NCBI RefSeq assembly: GCF_932274485.2
Contig: NC_065882.2
Span: 77,154,767-77,218,766 of the forward strand
From: Patella vulgata
Taxonomy: Eukaryota; Mollusca; Gastropoda; Patellidae
Direction of reading: 5' to 3'
DNA length: 64,000 nt
The notes beneath the pieces were generated by a model, which saw only the letters and a list, made by a program, of their open reading frames with translations, searched no databases and was not told where the DNA came from. Position numbers and translations under genes: made by a program. Shown piece by piece: positions 43,500 through 55,553 of the stretch; within the stretch, counting starts at the first letter, position 1, and each line of letters begins with the position of its first letter.

Positions 43500-44050
43500 C
43501 TGGCAGCATTGTGCCAACACTACCTAAAAACCTTCAACAACAGGATGGTCAACAAAAGACAATTATTAATAGATTTCAAAGTTAAACGAGGGTCAAGTCA
43601 AACAGAGAAAAAGTTCCATATGATATTGCCAAAAACGAACTGCCCTTGTCAATGTATGAGAAATCAATTAACTTAGAAACATCATGGTTTGACATTTGGG
43701 AAATATACACGAACATAAAAGAGGGTGCAGACTTTATTGACTGTCATAGAAAATACTTCTCCGTTATAAACTGAACTGATAAATCTAAAATTTGGAAACA
43801 GTTTTGACATTGGTGAAGTATATACTAATAGAAACCACTGTGCAGAATTTTATTGACTTTTATGGAAAATACCCCTCTCGTGACAAAAGCTTAAGTAGTT
43901 TATAGTGTTCTGATAGATGGTTCAGCAGATTGTTCTGGTGTTGCATGAATTGCAAAAGAGGGCATGGTGTCATATCTACAAAACATGAGTTTTCGTGTAA
44001 AATTTAACGATGTTTTCCCAATGTGAAACAAGTAAAGTTTTCAGTCCCGA
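43500..44050 (+). repeat. Decayed sequence with a 118-bp internal duplication
   Basis: The stretch from about 43,671 (TTAGAAACATCATGGTTTGA) recurs from about 43,791 (TTTGGAAACAGTTTTGACAT), with matching TTTATTGACT and ATAGAAAATAC/ATGGAAAATAC parts. The reading suggests a former coding repeat (FDIWEIYTN against FDIGEVYTN), now interrupted. I do not recognise the family. Confidence 0.45.
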
Positions 44051-44054
44051 TCTA

Positions 44055-44905
44055 CTTTATCTGCTATACCAGACACTATCAAAAATTAGTTGGACAGCTT
44101 TAAAATCTGGATGCTGCACAATCGACTAAAGATGAACGACGACAAGGTTATTATCTTCAATGGTAGCGGTCAGCTCCACAAGTCTACCATTCACGAATTA
44201 ACGAGTTGGGGATTCTGTAGTTGGCTTCTGCATCCCGTGTTAACTTCCTGGGGATGCATTTGGATGAAAACTTAAACTTTAAACACCATTTTGCCCAGAA
44301 GACTCGACCTGCTGCTTCGGCAATGTTCAACTTGCGGAAATTGAGACCGTTGCTTTCGCGAGAATCATCTCTTCAAATTGCCAGCTCTTTAGTTTTCTTC
44401 CATATAGATTATGGCAATAGTCTGCTCTGTGATCTGCCAGCAGCTACTCTTCAACCTCTCCAAAGAATTCAAAATTCTACTGCAAAACTAATTATTAGTG
44501 TTAATTACGGCCATAGCTCGACTGTTGCTCTAAAAGAACTTCATATATTGCCAATCGAAGTCCGATGCCAATTCAGGCTACTGGTACTGGTGTATAATTG
44601 TCTCCACAACCTTGACCCTGCCTACCTTTCTGAATTATTACAGCCCCAAACAGTGCAAACTTCATCATACAAAACAAGACTAAAAGTAAAACATTTGCAG
44701 ACAGGTCGTTCAGTGTGTTAGGACCGCGGCTCTGGAATATAACCTTCCAGATAGTATAAAACAATGTCAAACTGTAACGGATTTTTAAAAAAAACACCCT
44801 CAAAACATACTTTTCCGTAAAGCATTCCTTTAACGTTTGTAAGACTTTGTGAAGCGCCATTGAATGTACGGCAGTAATGTGCGTTATATCAAATGTAACA
44901 TGTTG
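44055..44905 (+). mobile_element. L2/CR1-like LINE, 3' end
   Basis: Contains the end of the reverse transcriptase: W...HNRLKMNDDK (about 44,107-44,145), then VNFLGMHLDENLNFKHHF (from 44,242), DYGNSLLCDLPAATLQPLQR and ALKELHILPIEVRCQFRLL, ending near AYLSELLQP. After a frame change near 44,700 the usual C-terminal block (SFSVLGPRLWN) follows. The 3' untranslated end has GAAGCGCCATTGAATGTAC and TGCGTTATATCAAATG, like L2/CR1 tails. 5'-truncated and broken. Its tail does not match the SINE tails here, so it is not their obvious partner. Confidence 0.88.
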
Positions 44906-44984
44906 TTGTTCTGTACTAAAGTAGAGTGGTTTATACTTTACATCCTGTCAAAATCAGATCTTGTCAATATAAAACTATTTTTTT

Positions 44985-45105
44985 CTCTTATTTGAAGGAT
45001 CGAAAAAATGCTGATGCCAAAGGAATAGAGTCTGCCTTAGTATAATTTTCAATCTTCAGAAATCTTACCCAATGAACTCTACTTAAAACTAATTGGTAGT
45101 GGTGC
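44985..45105 (+). mobile_element. hAT/DUF4371-like relic, left piece
   Basis: The reading before the BEL element (EILPNELYLKLIGSG) resembles the segment leading to the GSDGA block of hAT-derived DUF4371 (ZNF862/KIAA1586-type) proteins. The matching right piece lies beyond the BEL insertion. Earlier parts (DRKNADAKGIESAL) are in a different frame. Assignment is by motif memory. Confidence 0.45.
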
Positions 45106-46185
45106 TGTAACGGTAGTCGTGCGATAGACGAAGTGTTCCGATTGCTAACTTTGTCTACTGGCTGTTTGTCGGCTAATTTCCTATTAAAGGGAGAATTAAT
45201 TGATGTTGTTTGTTGTTTCTCTTTAATTTTGCCTTTACGTCTTAAGCTTGTATAATATCATAGTTTATATATTATTAGTTTGAGTATTAAATATGTAGAT
45301 ATTTATTCAGGGAATCAAATTATGATTATAGGCATTTAGTTAAGTTTATTATGTTTACCTAATAAGCTTCCCTCAAAATACGTGGTCTTTCGTAGATCAT
45401 CATGGCAGCCAAATGCATGAAATCGGGAAAGGGGTGAAGTCAAAAAGGTTATTACGTTTTATAAACACATAATTTATATATTTATAGTATGCTAATATGT
45501 TTATTGTATGTTTAAGTACATGTCAGTATTATTGTGTGCTTTGCCAGGCAATGTTTTAGTCATATTAAGTCAGGTTTATAATTCGTGGAGACAGCGCTGT
45601 CGTCCGCTGTCGTCTGTCAGTGTCATCGTCCTTGGCCTTTGAACAGGGCTACGTATTGTTTACGTTGTGTTCATTGTCGTCATTAAAGTTAGTCAATCAG
45701 TACTGCATGGTAATCCGATGTATTTTTCTTATTTCAGTTTTCACGTAATGTTTAGTGAAATCTTCAGAATGTACATGTAATATTCAGTGAAAGCTTCAGA
45801 ATATAATATTCAGCATGTAATCAAGTATTATTCAGCATCGTCAGTAATGAGTAATATTCAGCCATGGTGTCTTCAGTATAATATGTAGCACGTTGATTAT
45901 AATCAGAATTAAAAGAGGAATTCATCCGTATTCGAATTCTCTCATTAGGCTATGTAGGCCCATGCGTATGCGACCTGATTTGTGTAAGCTGATGTGTGAA
46001 CTGTTTATATTTGTAGCTGTTATTTAATATATAAAGTTTATTACATTGAAGAACTACACGTCGTTGTTTATATTTCGCTAAATGTTTCAGTGTAGAAAGC
46101 ATTGACTTCAGAGTATTCGTCCGCAGAGCATCATTCCTCTGTCAATATTATTTGGCTGCTTCAGCGATAGAGGCATGCTGTTACA
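45106..46185 (+). repeat. BEL/Pao 5' LTR (1,080 bp)
   Basis: Begins TGTAACGGTAGTCGTGCG and ends GAGGCATGCTGTTACA. It is nearly identical to the 3' LTR: by eye I see one short length difference in a tandem stretch and about one substitution in over 1 kb. Confidence 0.96.
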
Positions 46186-46288
46186 GTGAAAACTTTATTC
46201 ACATTCGTTTATAAGTAGGCGAACTTTTAATTCATTTGCGTTATATGAGTAGACACTTCATATCGCATACTGAGAAGAGACTGGTGTT

Positions 46289-49200
46289 ATGTATTCAGCA
46301 ACTTTACCATTGACAATATTTCTAATAAGCAGTATATTATCGGTGATTTCGATTTCGGATAAATTATATACAAGTACAATGGCATCCGGTGGTAATGATA
46401 CCTACAAGATAAAATCATCTCATCATTCTTCATCAAAGAGATTTCTTCAAACACGAAGTGCTGCATCGCGGTCGCACTCTGTAAAAGCTGACATAGCTAT
46501 TGAAGCTGCTGCACTTAAAGTAAAACTCAAATATCTAGAGGAAGAAACCAGGAAACAGTCAGAACTTACACGTATTCAGATGATACGAGATTTGGATATG
46601 GCGGAAGCTAAACTTCAAGCCTTAGATCAAGTTGAAAGAGAAGACAGTTGTGTCTTGACTGACAGTAGTGAATCTGATAAAAGCCGTCATAATACATGTA
46701 GTCACAATGCTCCTGAAATTAATGCGCGTCAAGATCGTCAACGTAATTTTGTACATGTACCTCTACCTACTGCTAATCAAGATGTAAATCAATATGTTCA
46801 AAGTTACATTAATAACATTCCTGACTCAAGATATTCGCCAACTGAAGTTTCAGTGGAAAATTGTGGTGGTAACATTAGTAACAATGAAACTTTATCATCA
46901 ATTGCTAAAATGTTTGCAGAACAAGTTAATTTAAGTAAATTGCCAGCTCCTGAACCTATAATATTTTCTGGCGATCCATTGAAGTATCCAACATGGAAAT
47001 CTGGGTTTCGTTCTTTGATAGAACACAAGAATATTCAACCGGTCGAAAAAATGTTTTATCTTAAAAAATATTTAAGTGGTGTTGCACGTGAATCCGTTGA
47101 GAGTTACTTTTTATTACAAACTGATAACGCCTTTGAAGATGCAAAGTCCTTATTAGAAGAAAGATTCGGTAATCCCTTTATTATTTCGCAAGCTTTTCGC
47201 GACAAGCTAGAAAGTTGGCCGAAGATATATCCTCGCGATGGTTTGGCACTTCGAAAATTTGCAGACTTTCTCAGACAGTGTGAATCTGGTATGAACTCTA
47301 TTGATAGTCTTAAAGTTCTCGATGATCCACGAGAAAATAAGAAACTTTTGATTAAGTTACCAGATTATTTAGTCAATTGTTGGGCTCGTATCGTGCACGA
47401 CTATAAGCAGAAATATCAGCAGTTTCCTCCCTTTAGGGAATTTGTAAAATATTTATCAAGAGAGGCAGATATCGCTTGCGATCCAGTTACGTCCTGTAGT
47501 TATAAGTCAAACTCAAATCGAAGTAATCCATATGAACCTAGGAGAGCTGCAACGGCTCATGCTTTGGAAACTCGTGAAAATCGTCAGTTTAATCGCTCCG
47601 AACGAAAACCGTGTACCGTTTGTAAAGGTCAGCATCACTTGGACACATGTTCTGAATTTTTAAAGAAGAATTTGAAAGATAGAAAGGAGTACATTGCAAA
47701 TAATCGCCTGTGTTTTGGCTGTTTAAGCTCGGGTCACATGTCAGTATTTTGTCGAAGCAGATTGTGGTGTAATATCTGTCATAAAAGGCACCCAACTTCT
47801 CTTCATGGTGATGTTCCGGAAAGAAACGATCCAGTTGCAAGGTCTTCCGTTGCGCATAGTATTAAAGTTGACTGGTACGACGTTGGTAATAAAAGCGCAA
47901 TGATTGTACCCGTGTGGATATCCTTTGAAGACAGAGAACGTTTAGTTTATGCATTGCTTGATACTCAGTCGGACAATACTTTTGTTTTAGACACTTTGTT
48001 AGATTCTCTTGGTGTTGATGGACAACAAATCCAGCTTTCACTTTCAACAATGACTGCTGAAAATCAGATAATAAATAGCCGTAAAGTTCCGGGTTTGTGT
48101 GTTCGAGGATATGACAGTAATATAATCATCAATCTACCTCCAGTTTATTCCAGAAGAATAATGCCGGCGAATAGAAGTCATATTCCTAATTCCGACATGG
48201 CTAGACGTTGGCCTCACTTACACTGTATAGCAGATCAACTTCCTCCTATTCTGAATTGCGAGATTGCCCTTTTAATAGGTTATAATTGTCCTAAAGCTCT
48301 TACACCTAGAGAAGTAATACCTCATTCGGGAAATGGTCCTTACGCCCAGAGAACTGACTTAGGATGGGGTGTAGTTGGCATTATAGATCAATGTGCGTCA
48401 GAAAATTTGGATTCAATAGGCTGTAGTAGTCAGACATTTCAAGTTCGAACATCATGTAATAATAAATCAGAACAATCACTAACTTCAAGTGATATTGTTG
48501 TTTCCTTTAAAACACACATCCGAGAAATTATTAATCCTGTTGACATACTGAAAATGATGGAGATAGACTTCAGTGATCGTAATAATAATGACTCTGGTTG
48601 TTCTCATGAAGATAATCAATTTGTACTTAAGATGAACTCATCAATTCGCTTAAATGAAAACAGTCATTATGAAATGCCTTTACCTTTCCGTGGATCTAAA
48701 CCAACGCTTCCGAATAATCGCATTGTGGCAGAAAATCGTTTGACACCTTTGGTAAATCGTTTTACAAAAGACATAAATTTTAAGCAAGATTACAGTAAAT
48801 TCATGAATGAGATTATCGAAAAGAATTACGCCGAACCGATTTCTGCGCATGAACTTTGTAATATTGGACAGATTTGGTATATACCACATCATGCAGTTTA
48901 TCATGCAAAAAAGCCTGGTAAAATTCGAGTAGTTTTCGACTGTAATTCGAAATTTAAGGATGTTTCGCTTAATGATCATTTGTTAAAGGGGCCCGATCTA
49001 ACCAATAGTTTGTTCGGTGTATTATGTCGATTTAGAATGGAGAATGTAGCCATTATGTGTGATATTGAGCAAATGTTCTACCAGTTTAATGTGGAAAAAC
49101 AAGATCGTGATTTTCTCAGATTTTTATGGTGGAATAAGGGAGATGATAAGCCTGCCGATTTCAGAATGACTGTGCATTTATTTGGTGCTACCTCGTCACC

Positions 49201-51981
49201 AGGTTGTGCGAACTTTGGGCTAAAGCAAGCTGCAAATGATTTTGAAATGGAATTTGGATCAGAAGCTGCTAATTTCGTGCGAAATAATTTCTATGTTGAT
49301 GATGGTTTGTTGTCAGTCAAAACTGACGAAGAAGCAATTTCGCTGATTGAAAATACCAAAAAACTGTTAGCCAAGTGCGGATTGAGACTTCATAAATTTT
49401 TGTCAAATTCTAACACAGTGATCGAATCAGTTCCGGTTGTGGATCGTGCAAAGGTTCTTCAGAATCATGACCTTTTCTTCGAAGATTCACCTATTGAGAG
49501 ATGTCTTGGTTTACAGTGGTGCATTGAATCCGACACTTTTCAGTTTTGTATATGTCTCAAAGATCAGCCACTCACCAGACGTGGAATTTTGTCAACTGTT
49601 TCCTCGATCTATGATCCGTTAGGACTTATTTCGCCAGTTATTTTAGTTGGTAAACAAATCTTGCAGGAACTCTGTAGAGCTCATAACGATTGGGACAGTG
49701 ACATTCCGGATATATTGAGATTCCGATGGGAAAAATGGAGATCTAGCTTATCTCAACTTGCAGACGTGAAAATAGAACGTTGTTATAAACCCAAAGACTT
49801 TGGTGATATTGTGGTAAATGAATTACATCATTTTTCAGACGCGTCAACGTTCGGTTACGGACAATGTTCGTATTTGAGATTGATTGACAATAATAGCAAT
49901 GTATCTTGTTCATTAGTAATGAGTAAATCTCGAGTGACACCTCTTAAACCAATAACAATTCCCCGTTTAGAATTAGCTGCAGCTTTAGTGTCGGTAAGAG
50001 TTAGTTTGCAGTTAAGACGTGAATTGAACTATAGTAATTTAACTGAAGTATTTTGGTCAGATAGTAAAGTAGTGTTAGGTTATATTAACAATGATGCAAG
50101 AAGATTTCAAATGTTCGTTGCGAATCGTATACAGCAAATACGAGAGTCAAGTAATCCTACTCAGTGGAGGTACATTAAATCGAAAGATAATTTAGCAGAT
50201 CTAGCATCAAGGGGCGTTACTGCAGAAGAGCTCAATGCGACTAAATGGTTCATCGGACCAGACTTTTTATGGAAATCACAATTACCTAGTACATCTGACA
50301 ATCCTGAAGAAATGCATGTAAATATATCTTCTGATGATCCTGAACTTAAGAAGGTACAGAGTTTAGCTACAAATGCAAAACCATGTTTTGAACTTTCTCG
50401 TTTGAATCACATTTCAGACTGGTTTAAAGCCAAACGAGTGATAGCCTTATGTTTAAGATTTAAAGCAATATTGCTCAGTAAAGTTAAAGATTTTCCTGAT
50501 CAACCACTGACTCATTCGCCCTTAACAGTTGAAGAATTAAGATGTTCAGAATTACAAATCATTAAGATGGTACAAGCTGAAGCCTTCGCTGAAGAGTTAA
50601 AAATTCTTAAGGCTGTGAAATTATCTGCAAATAAAGAGGACATTATTCGCTTAAAAAAGTCGTCGTCACTTTATAAACTTGATCCTTTTCTGAATTCTGA
50701 TAATGTTATTTGCGTGGGTGGACGACTCAAACGAGCTACCTGTGATCAGTTAGATAAATACCCAGTTATTTTGCCAAAGAAACATTACATTACAAACATG
50801 ATTGTGCGCTATTTTCATAGTATCGTTGAGCATCAGGGTCGCGGAATAACCACTAATGAAATAAGAGCCAGCGGTTACTGGATAATAGGTTGTACATCAG
50901 TTGTGTCTAGTCATATTTTACGGTGTGTTATATGTCGTAAGTTACGCGGTCGGTCACAGGAACAAAAAATGAGTGATTTACCAGAAGATCGTTTGGAAAC
51001 TGCGCCTCCTTTTAGTTATTGCGGAATGGATTGTTTCGGCCCATGGTATGTAAAAGAGGGCAGAAAGGAAATTAAGAGATATGGGTTATTAAGAGATATG
51101 GGTTATTATTTGTATGTATGGCTAGCCGTGCTATACATATAGAAACTTTAAATGATCTAAGTACAGACGCATTTATAAACGGTTTACGACGTTTCCAGTG
51201 TATTCGTGGACCTATCCGACAGTTAAGATGTGATAACGGAACAAACTTTATTGGAGCAAAACGCGAGTTACATCAAGCCTTTCACGAGATGGACAGTGGT
51301 CGAATTCAGATATATCTTGTAGAAAATGGGTGTGACTATTTTCAGTTTAAAACTAATGTTCCAAATGCTAGCCATATGGGTGGGGTGTGGGAGCGCCACA
51401 TTCGTTCTATTCGAAATGTTCTATCGTCACTTTTGTTACAGAATTGTTCTCAGTTGGATGACGATTCCTTGCGCACCTTTATGTATGAAGCTATGTCAAT
51501 TATTAATAGTAGGCCACTTACAGTAGATAACTTGAACGACGTCAATTCGCTAACACCCTTAACTCCTAATAACATTTTAACTATGAAGTCTAAGATAATA
51601 TTGCCTCCCCCTGGTGAATTCCAGAAACCTGATCTTTATTCACGAAAACGTCGGCGTCGCGTTCAATATATATCAAATGAATTTTGGAGTAGATGGAAGC
51701 AAGAGTATCTGCAGAATCAACAAGTACGTCAAAAATGGAATCGTGAAACTCGTGATATGCATTGTGGTGATATAGTGCTCGTGGTTGATGATAAATCTGC
51801 TCGCAATCAATGGTCTTTGGGACGAATTATAGAAACTTACAAAGATAAAGATAATCATGTGCGAACTGTCAAACTTTTAGTTGGTGACAAGAAGCTTAAT
51901 GCGAAAGGGAAACGTGTCTATCCGAGAAGTGTTCTTGAACGTCCTATTCAGAAACTGATATTAATTTTGGAACATGAGTAA
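46289..51981 (+). mobile_element. BEL/Pao coding region (gag-like to integrase)
   Basis: Parts in order, approximate: gag-like region with a helical/coiled segment (46.3-47.6 kb); zinc-knuckle cysteines CTVCKGQHH and CFGCLSSGH (47.61-47.78 kb); aspartic protease LLDTQSDNTF (about 47.96 kb); reverse transcriptase with YVDDGL (about 49.29 kb); RNase H with FSDAS (about 49.83 kb) to DLASRG (50.2 kb); integrase with an HHCC zinc site (CVICRKLRG, about 50.93 kb), DDE residues (MDCFGPW, CDNGTNFIGA) and the C-terminal DUF5641-type domain (to 51.98 kb). This order is that of Pao/BEL polyproteins. Nearly whole, about one break. Confidence 0.93.
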
Positions 51982-52131
51982 ACCGGGATTCCCCATCGAG
52001 GAGCCACAGACTTTCAGTAGAACTATCAAACTGTTATGCTTAACCGTTTAGTTATTTGGTTTACTTTTATATCTCTGCTTTTTCTTTGTTCGTAGATTAA
52101 TTGAAAATTAGTTCCTAATTTTGGGGAGCCA

Positions 52132-53201
52132 TGTAACGGTAGTCGTGCGATAGACGAAGTGTTCCGATTGCTAACTTTGTCTACTGGCTGTTTGTCGGCT
52201 AATTTCCTATTAAAGGGAGAATTAATTGATGTTGTTTGTTGTTTCTCTTTAATTTTGCCTTTACGTCTTAAGCTTGTATAATATCATAGTTTATATATTA
52301 TTAGTTTGAGTATTAAATATGTAGATATTTATTCAGGGAATCAAATTATGATTATAGGCATTTAGTTAAGTTTATTATGTTTACCTAATAAGCTTCCCTC
52401 AAAATACGTGGTCTTTCGTAGATCATCATGGCAGCCAAATGCATGAAATCGGGAAAGGGGTGAAGTCAAAAAGGTTATTACGTTTTATAAACACATAATT
52501 TATATATTTATAGTATGCTAATATGTTTATTGTATGTTTAAGTACAAGTCAGTATTATTGTGTGCTTTGCCAGGCAATGTTTTAGTCATATTAAGTCAGG
52601 TTTATAATTCGTGGAGACAGCGCTGTCGTCTGTCAGTGTCATCGTCCTTGGCCTTTGAACAGGGCTACGTATTGTTTACGTTGTGTTCATTGTCGTCATT
52701 AAAGTTAGTCAATCAGTACTGCATGGTAATCCGATGTATTTTTCTTATTTCAGTTTTCACGTAATGTTTAGTGAAATCTTCAGAATGTACATGTAATATT
52801 CAGTGAAAGCTTCAGAATATAATATTCAGCATGTAATCAAGTATTATTCAGCATCGTCAGTAATGAGTAATATTCAGCCATGGTGTCTTCAGTATAATAT
52901 GTAGCACGTTGATTATAATCAGAATTAAAAGAGGAATTCATCCGTATTCGAATTCTCTCATTAGGCTATGTAGGCCCATGCGTATGCGACCTGATTTGTG
53001 TAAGCTGATGTGTGAACTGTTTATATTTGTAGCTGTTATTTAATATATAAAGTTTATTACATTGAAGAACTACACGTCGTTGTTTATATTTCGCTAAATG
53101 TTTCAGTGTAGAAAGCATTGACTTCAGAGTATTCGTCCGCAGAGCATCATTCCTCTGTCAATATTATTTGGCTGCTTCAGCGATAGAGGCATGCTGTTAC
53201 A
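52132..53201 (+). repeat. BEL/Pao 3' LTR (1,070 bp)
   Basis: Direct repeat of 45,106-46,185. A short purine-rich stretch (TTGGGGAG) lies just upstream of its start, where a polypurine tract would be expected; I see no obvious tRNA-complementary primer site after the 5' LTR. Confidence 0.96.
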
Positions 53202-53206
53202 GGTGC

Positions 53207-53480
53207 TGACGGTGCCTGGGCTAAGAGACTTGACAGGAATGGAGTTCAGCCACTTTTACAACAGGAATCACTCTGGGTGATTTTTAATGTGTGTTTTGTC
53301 TACGGGCCAGAGCTAGCACTGCACAAATCTTTCAATTAAACCCAATTTTGAAAAGTTGATAACTAGACTTTTTGTCATCTGTATCAGAAATCATTCCAAA
53401 AACTACAGGAAATTGTGTATGGACTGAATATGAGAAAGGGAAAGTGAAGCCAAAACGTGGGTCGAGACAAAGGTGGGGTT
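53207..53480 (+). mobile_element. hAT/DUF4371-like relic, right piece
   Basis: Directly after the BEL element the reading gives DGAWAKRLDRNGVQPLLQQE and PELAL, matching the order GSDGA...GV...L, then LELA of DUF4371/hAT-type proteins. Further on, YRNHSKNYRKL-like and VKPKRGSRQRW readings fit the following NS...L and GTRW blocks in shifted frames. A decayed DNA-transposon-derived sequence that served as the BEL target. Confidence 0.45.
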
Positions 53481-54586
53481 CCTTTGTTATTAGGAAGGGA
53501 TAATTATTGATACAGTTACTGCGTCAGTTGATTTTAATAGAGTTGAAAATGAACCGGAAACTTCACTTTTACCTACTACAGAAGTGATTTTACTGACTGA
53601 CCGCTAGTCTCGGTCAACCAGAACCTCCTAGTCTTCAACATACGGAGGGTCTGGGAAAGTTGTCAATATTTGATGTAAAGTCCATTGCCCATGCGTAACC
53701 GGGAGTTTGGTTTTTAATCTGGTTGATTATCCAGTCTCTTTAGCCAAGTCAAGTAAGAGTTGCGTCCCTTCCCACAATAAATCCCATAATTCTTGCATTA
53801 ATAAAAAAAAACAAATATGAATCGTAACGACGAATTAGGATTAATTTTCAAAGCATAGATATGGCCCATGAAGAGAGAAATTTTACAATAAAAAATTAAG
53901 AGTATTAGATATTGAACTCGCATGCAATCACATAGTTTTTTTTTAAATGACATTCTTAAATTAATTTCATGGGCGTAAACATCTTGTTTAAAAGGAGTTA
54001 CCTCCCTTAGACGTTTATGACAATGTAATAGACCGGATTATCTAGCCAATTTTTCTCAAATGTTGACAACCCATCCAGACTAATATTCGTAGAATATTTT
54101 TCTGGATGATAGAGACTAACTGACCGCTTATCGGGCGGGAGTGACCTCTTAATAAAATTTCACTGTTTGTTAGTGCTGCTGCCAAGTAAAATTTAACACT
54201 TGGTTACATCAGGAAGAAACATCGATACTCGGATCGGTAAAATCTGGCCGTCGCTGAATACTCACTATAGGAACGAAAATTCTCCGATATAAATTCTGTA
54301 AACGTTTCATTTTGTACCAACATTAAAACTGGTGCCTACCTTTGTTAAGTATTCGATAACATTTATCCACTTTTGGGAAAGAAATCCATGAATTATTTAT
54401 TTTATCAAACAAGCAAATGTTTAAAAATTTAATATCGCTTAATTTGGCAGCTCACCAAAAACATTCTAAAAACAAAGGACCAAGTTCCATATCTAGGTCT
54501 TAGATTTTTGTTAGACTTTAATTAACGTTTAGAGAGCATCCGCTCAAACAGAATGCCATAAATAGTAGTGTACATAATGTCTTTAC
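53481..54586. other. No recognised feature
   Basis: AT-rich sequence; nothing recognised. Confidence 0.4.
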
Positions 54587-54946
54587 TTAAAGGGGAATTG
54601 TGGGAGATTAGATACAGAGTTGGCAGTTCTCGTTATAATAGTTAAAAACAGATAACGTAAATAATAGAATATGGCGAATTCAGTCAAATTGCTCCGCTCT
54701 GAACCGTGATATTAGCTTTTGAATTTTAGACTGGCCACGATCAACATTACTAAAATCGGTACGATAAAAACAAAGTCTCGATTATCCACTTTTACGTTTA
54801 ATTATTTTTCATAAAATGTAGTAAATATCGCAGGCTAGTGATGGCATCAAGAGTTAATTAATGTATGATTAATAATTTAGATAACATTTTATGCCTAAAG
54901 AAAGAAATGCAATAGACAGATTTAGCTCTTGTATAATGCATGTTAA
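54587..54946 (+). mobile_element. MITE-2, full-length type
   Basis: Starts TTAAAGGGGAATTGTGGGAG (altered end) and ends GCTCTTGTATAATGCATGTT then AA, with TTAA at both borders. Inner landmarks GTTATAATAGTT, TCTCGATTATCCACTTTTAC and GATGGCATCAAGAGTTAATT are present. Confidence 0.8.
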
Positions 54947-55134
54947 ATATACCCCACATCCCCCCTTAGTCTATGAATTTGTTGATGACATTTGATGTAA
55001 TTTTTATGAACATTTTGAGAAAGTACATGGGATTTTTCTTCAGAAGGACATGATCATGTTCAGTAGTACCTTAATGCTGTATCCTGTGATTCTCCTAAAA
55101 CAGCGAAAGGCAAACACTAAAAATTAGGGATAAT
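54947..55134. other. No recognised feature
   Basis: Nothing recognised. Confidence 0.35.
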
Positions 55135-55553
55135 GCGACTTGATGATCGGGATTCCTTTATTGCCAGCGTATCTTCATTCTGCTGTAAAAATTAGAACCA
55201 CCGGAAAATTCATAACGAAACTAAGAAATGCGATGTGCTGATAATACGAGAAGGCGTTTATGTTAATGTCATTTAAACACATGCCTTCTATTCACTTAAT
55301 TCATTAAATATACGCTTATATGTGTTAATAATTTACGCTGATGAAATAATAAAAAAAAATAGATTTTTGTGTTCTCCCCGAACTTAAATACGAATGGGCA
55401 GATTCGTCTAAATTGTAGCATACTTTGTAATGTAAACATGTCAGACTAAACTGCGTAGTCAGATGAATAAAAAGAAACAATTCAGATCCGTTTATGTTAG
55501 ATTTATTGAAAGACACTTTGGCTATAAGCCACTGATCGGCAATGTTTCTTTTT

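Larger units (their letters stand above)
45106..53201 (+). mobile_element. BEL/Pao LTR retroelement, nearly whole, young
   Basis: An 8.1 kb element with two long terminal repeats, a single coding region of gag-like, protease, reverse transcriptase, RNase H and integrase parts, and no envelope gene. It is bounded by TGTAAC...GTTACA ends and flanked by the 5-bp duplication GGTGC (45,101-45,105 and 53,202-53,206). Family: BEL/Pao, from the domain order and motifs. The LTRs look almost identical, so the insertion is recent. The coding region looks nearly whole, with about one break. Treated as a fossil copy; no repair or expression claim is made. Confidence 0.95.

Noticed and set aside
46186-46288. 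tRNA primer-binding site of the BEL element
   Set aside because: I could not match the bases after the 5' LTR to the end of a tRNA with confidence, so it is not listed.
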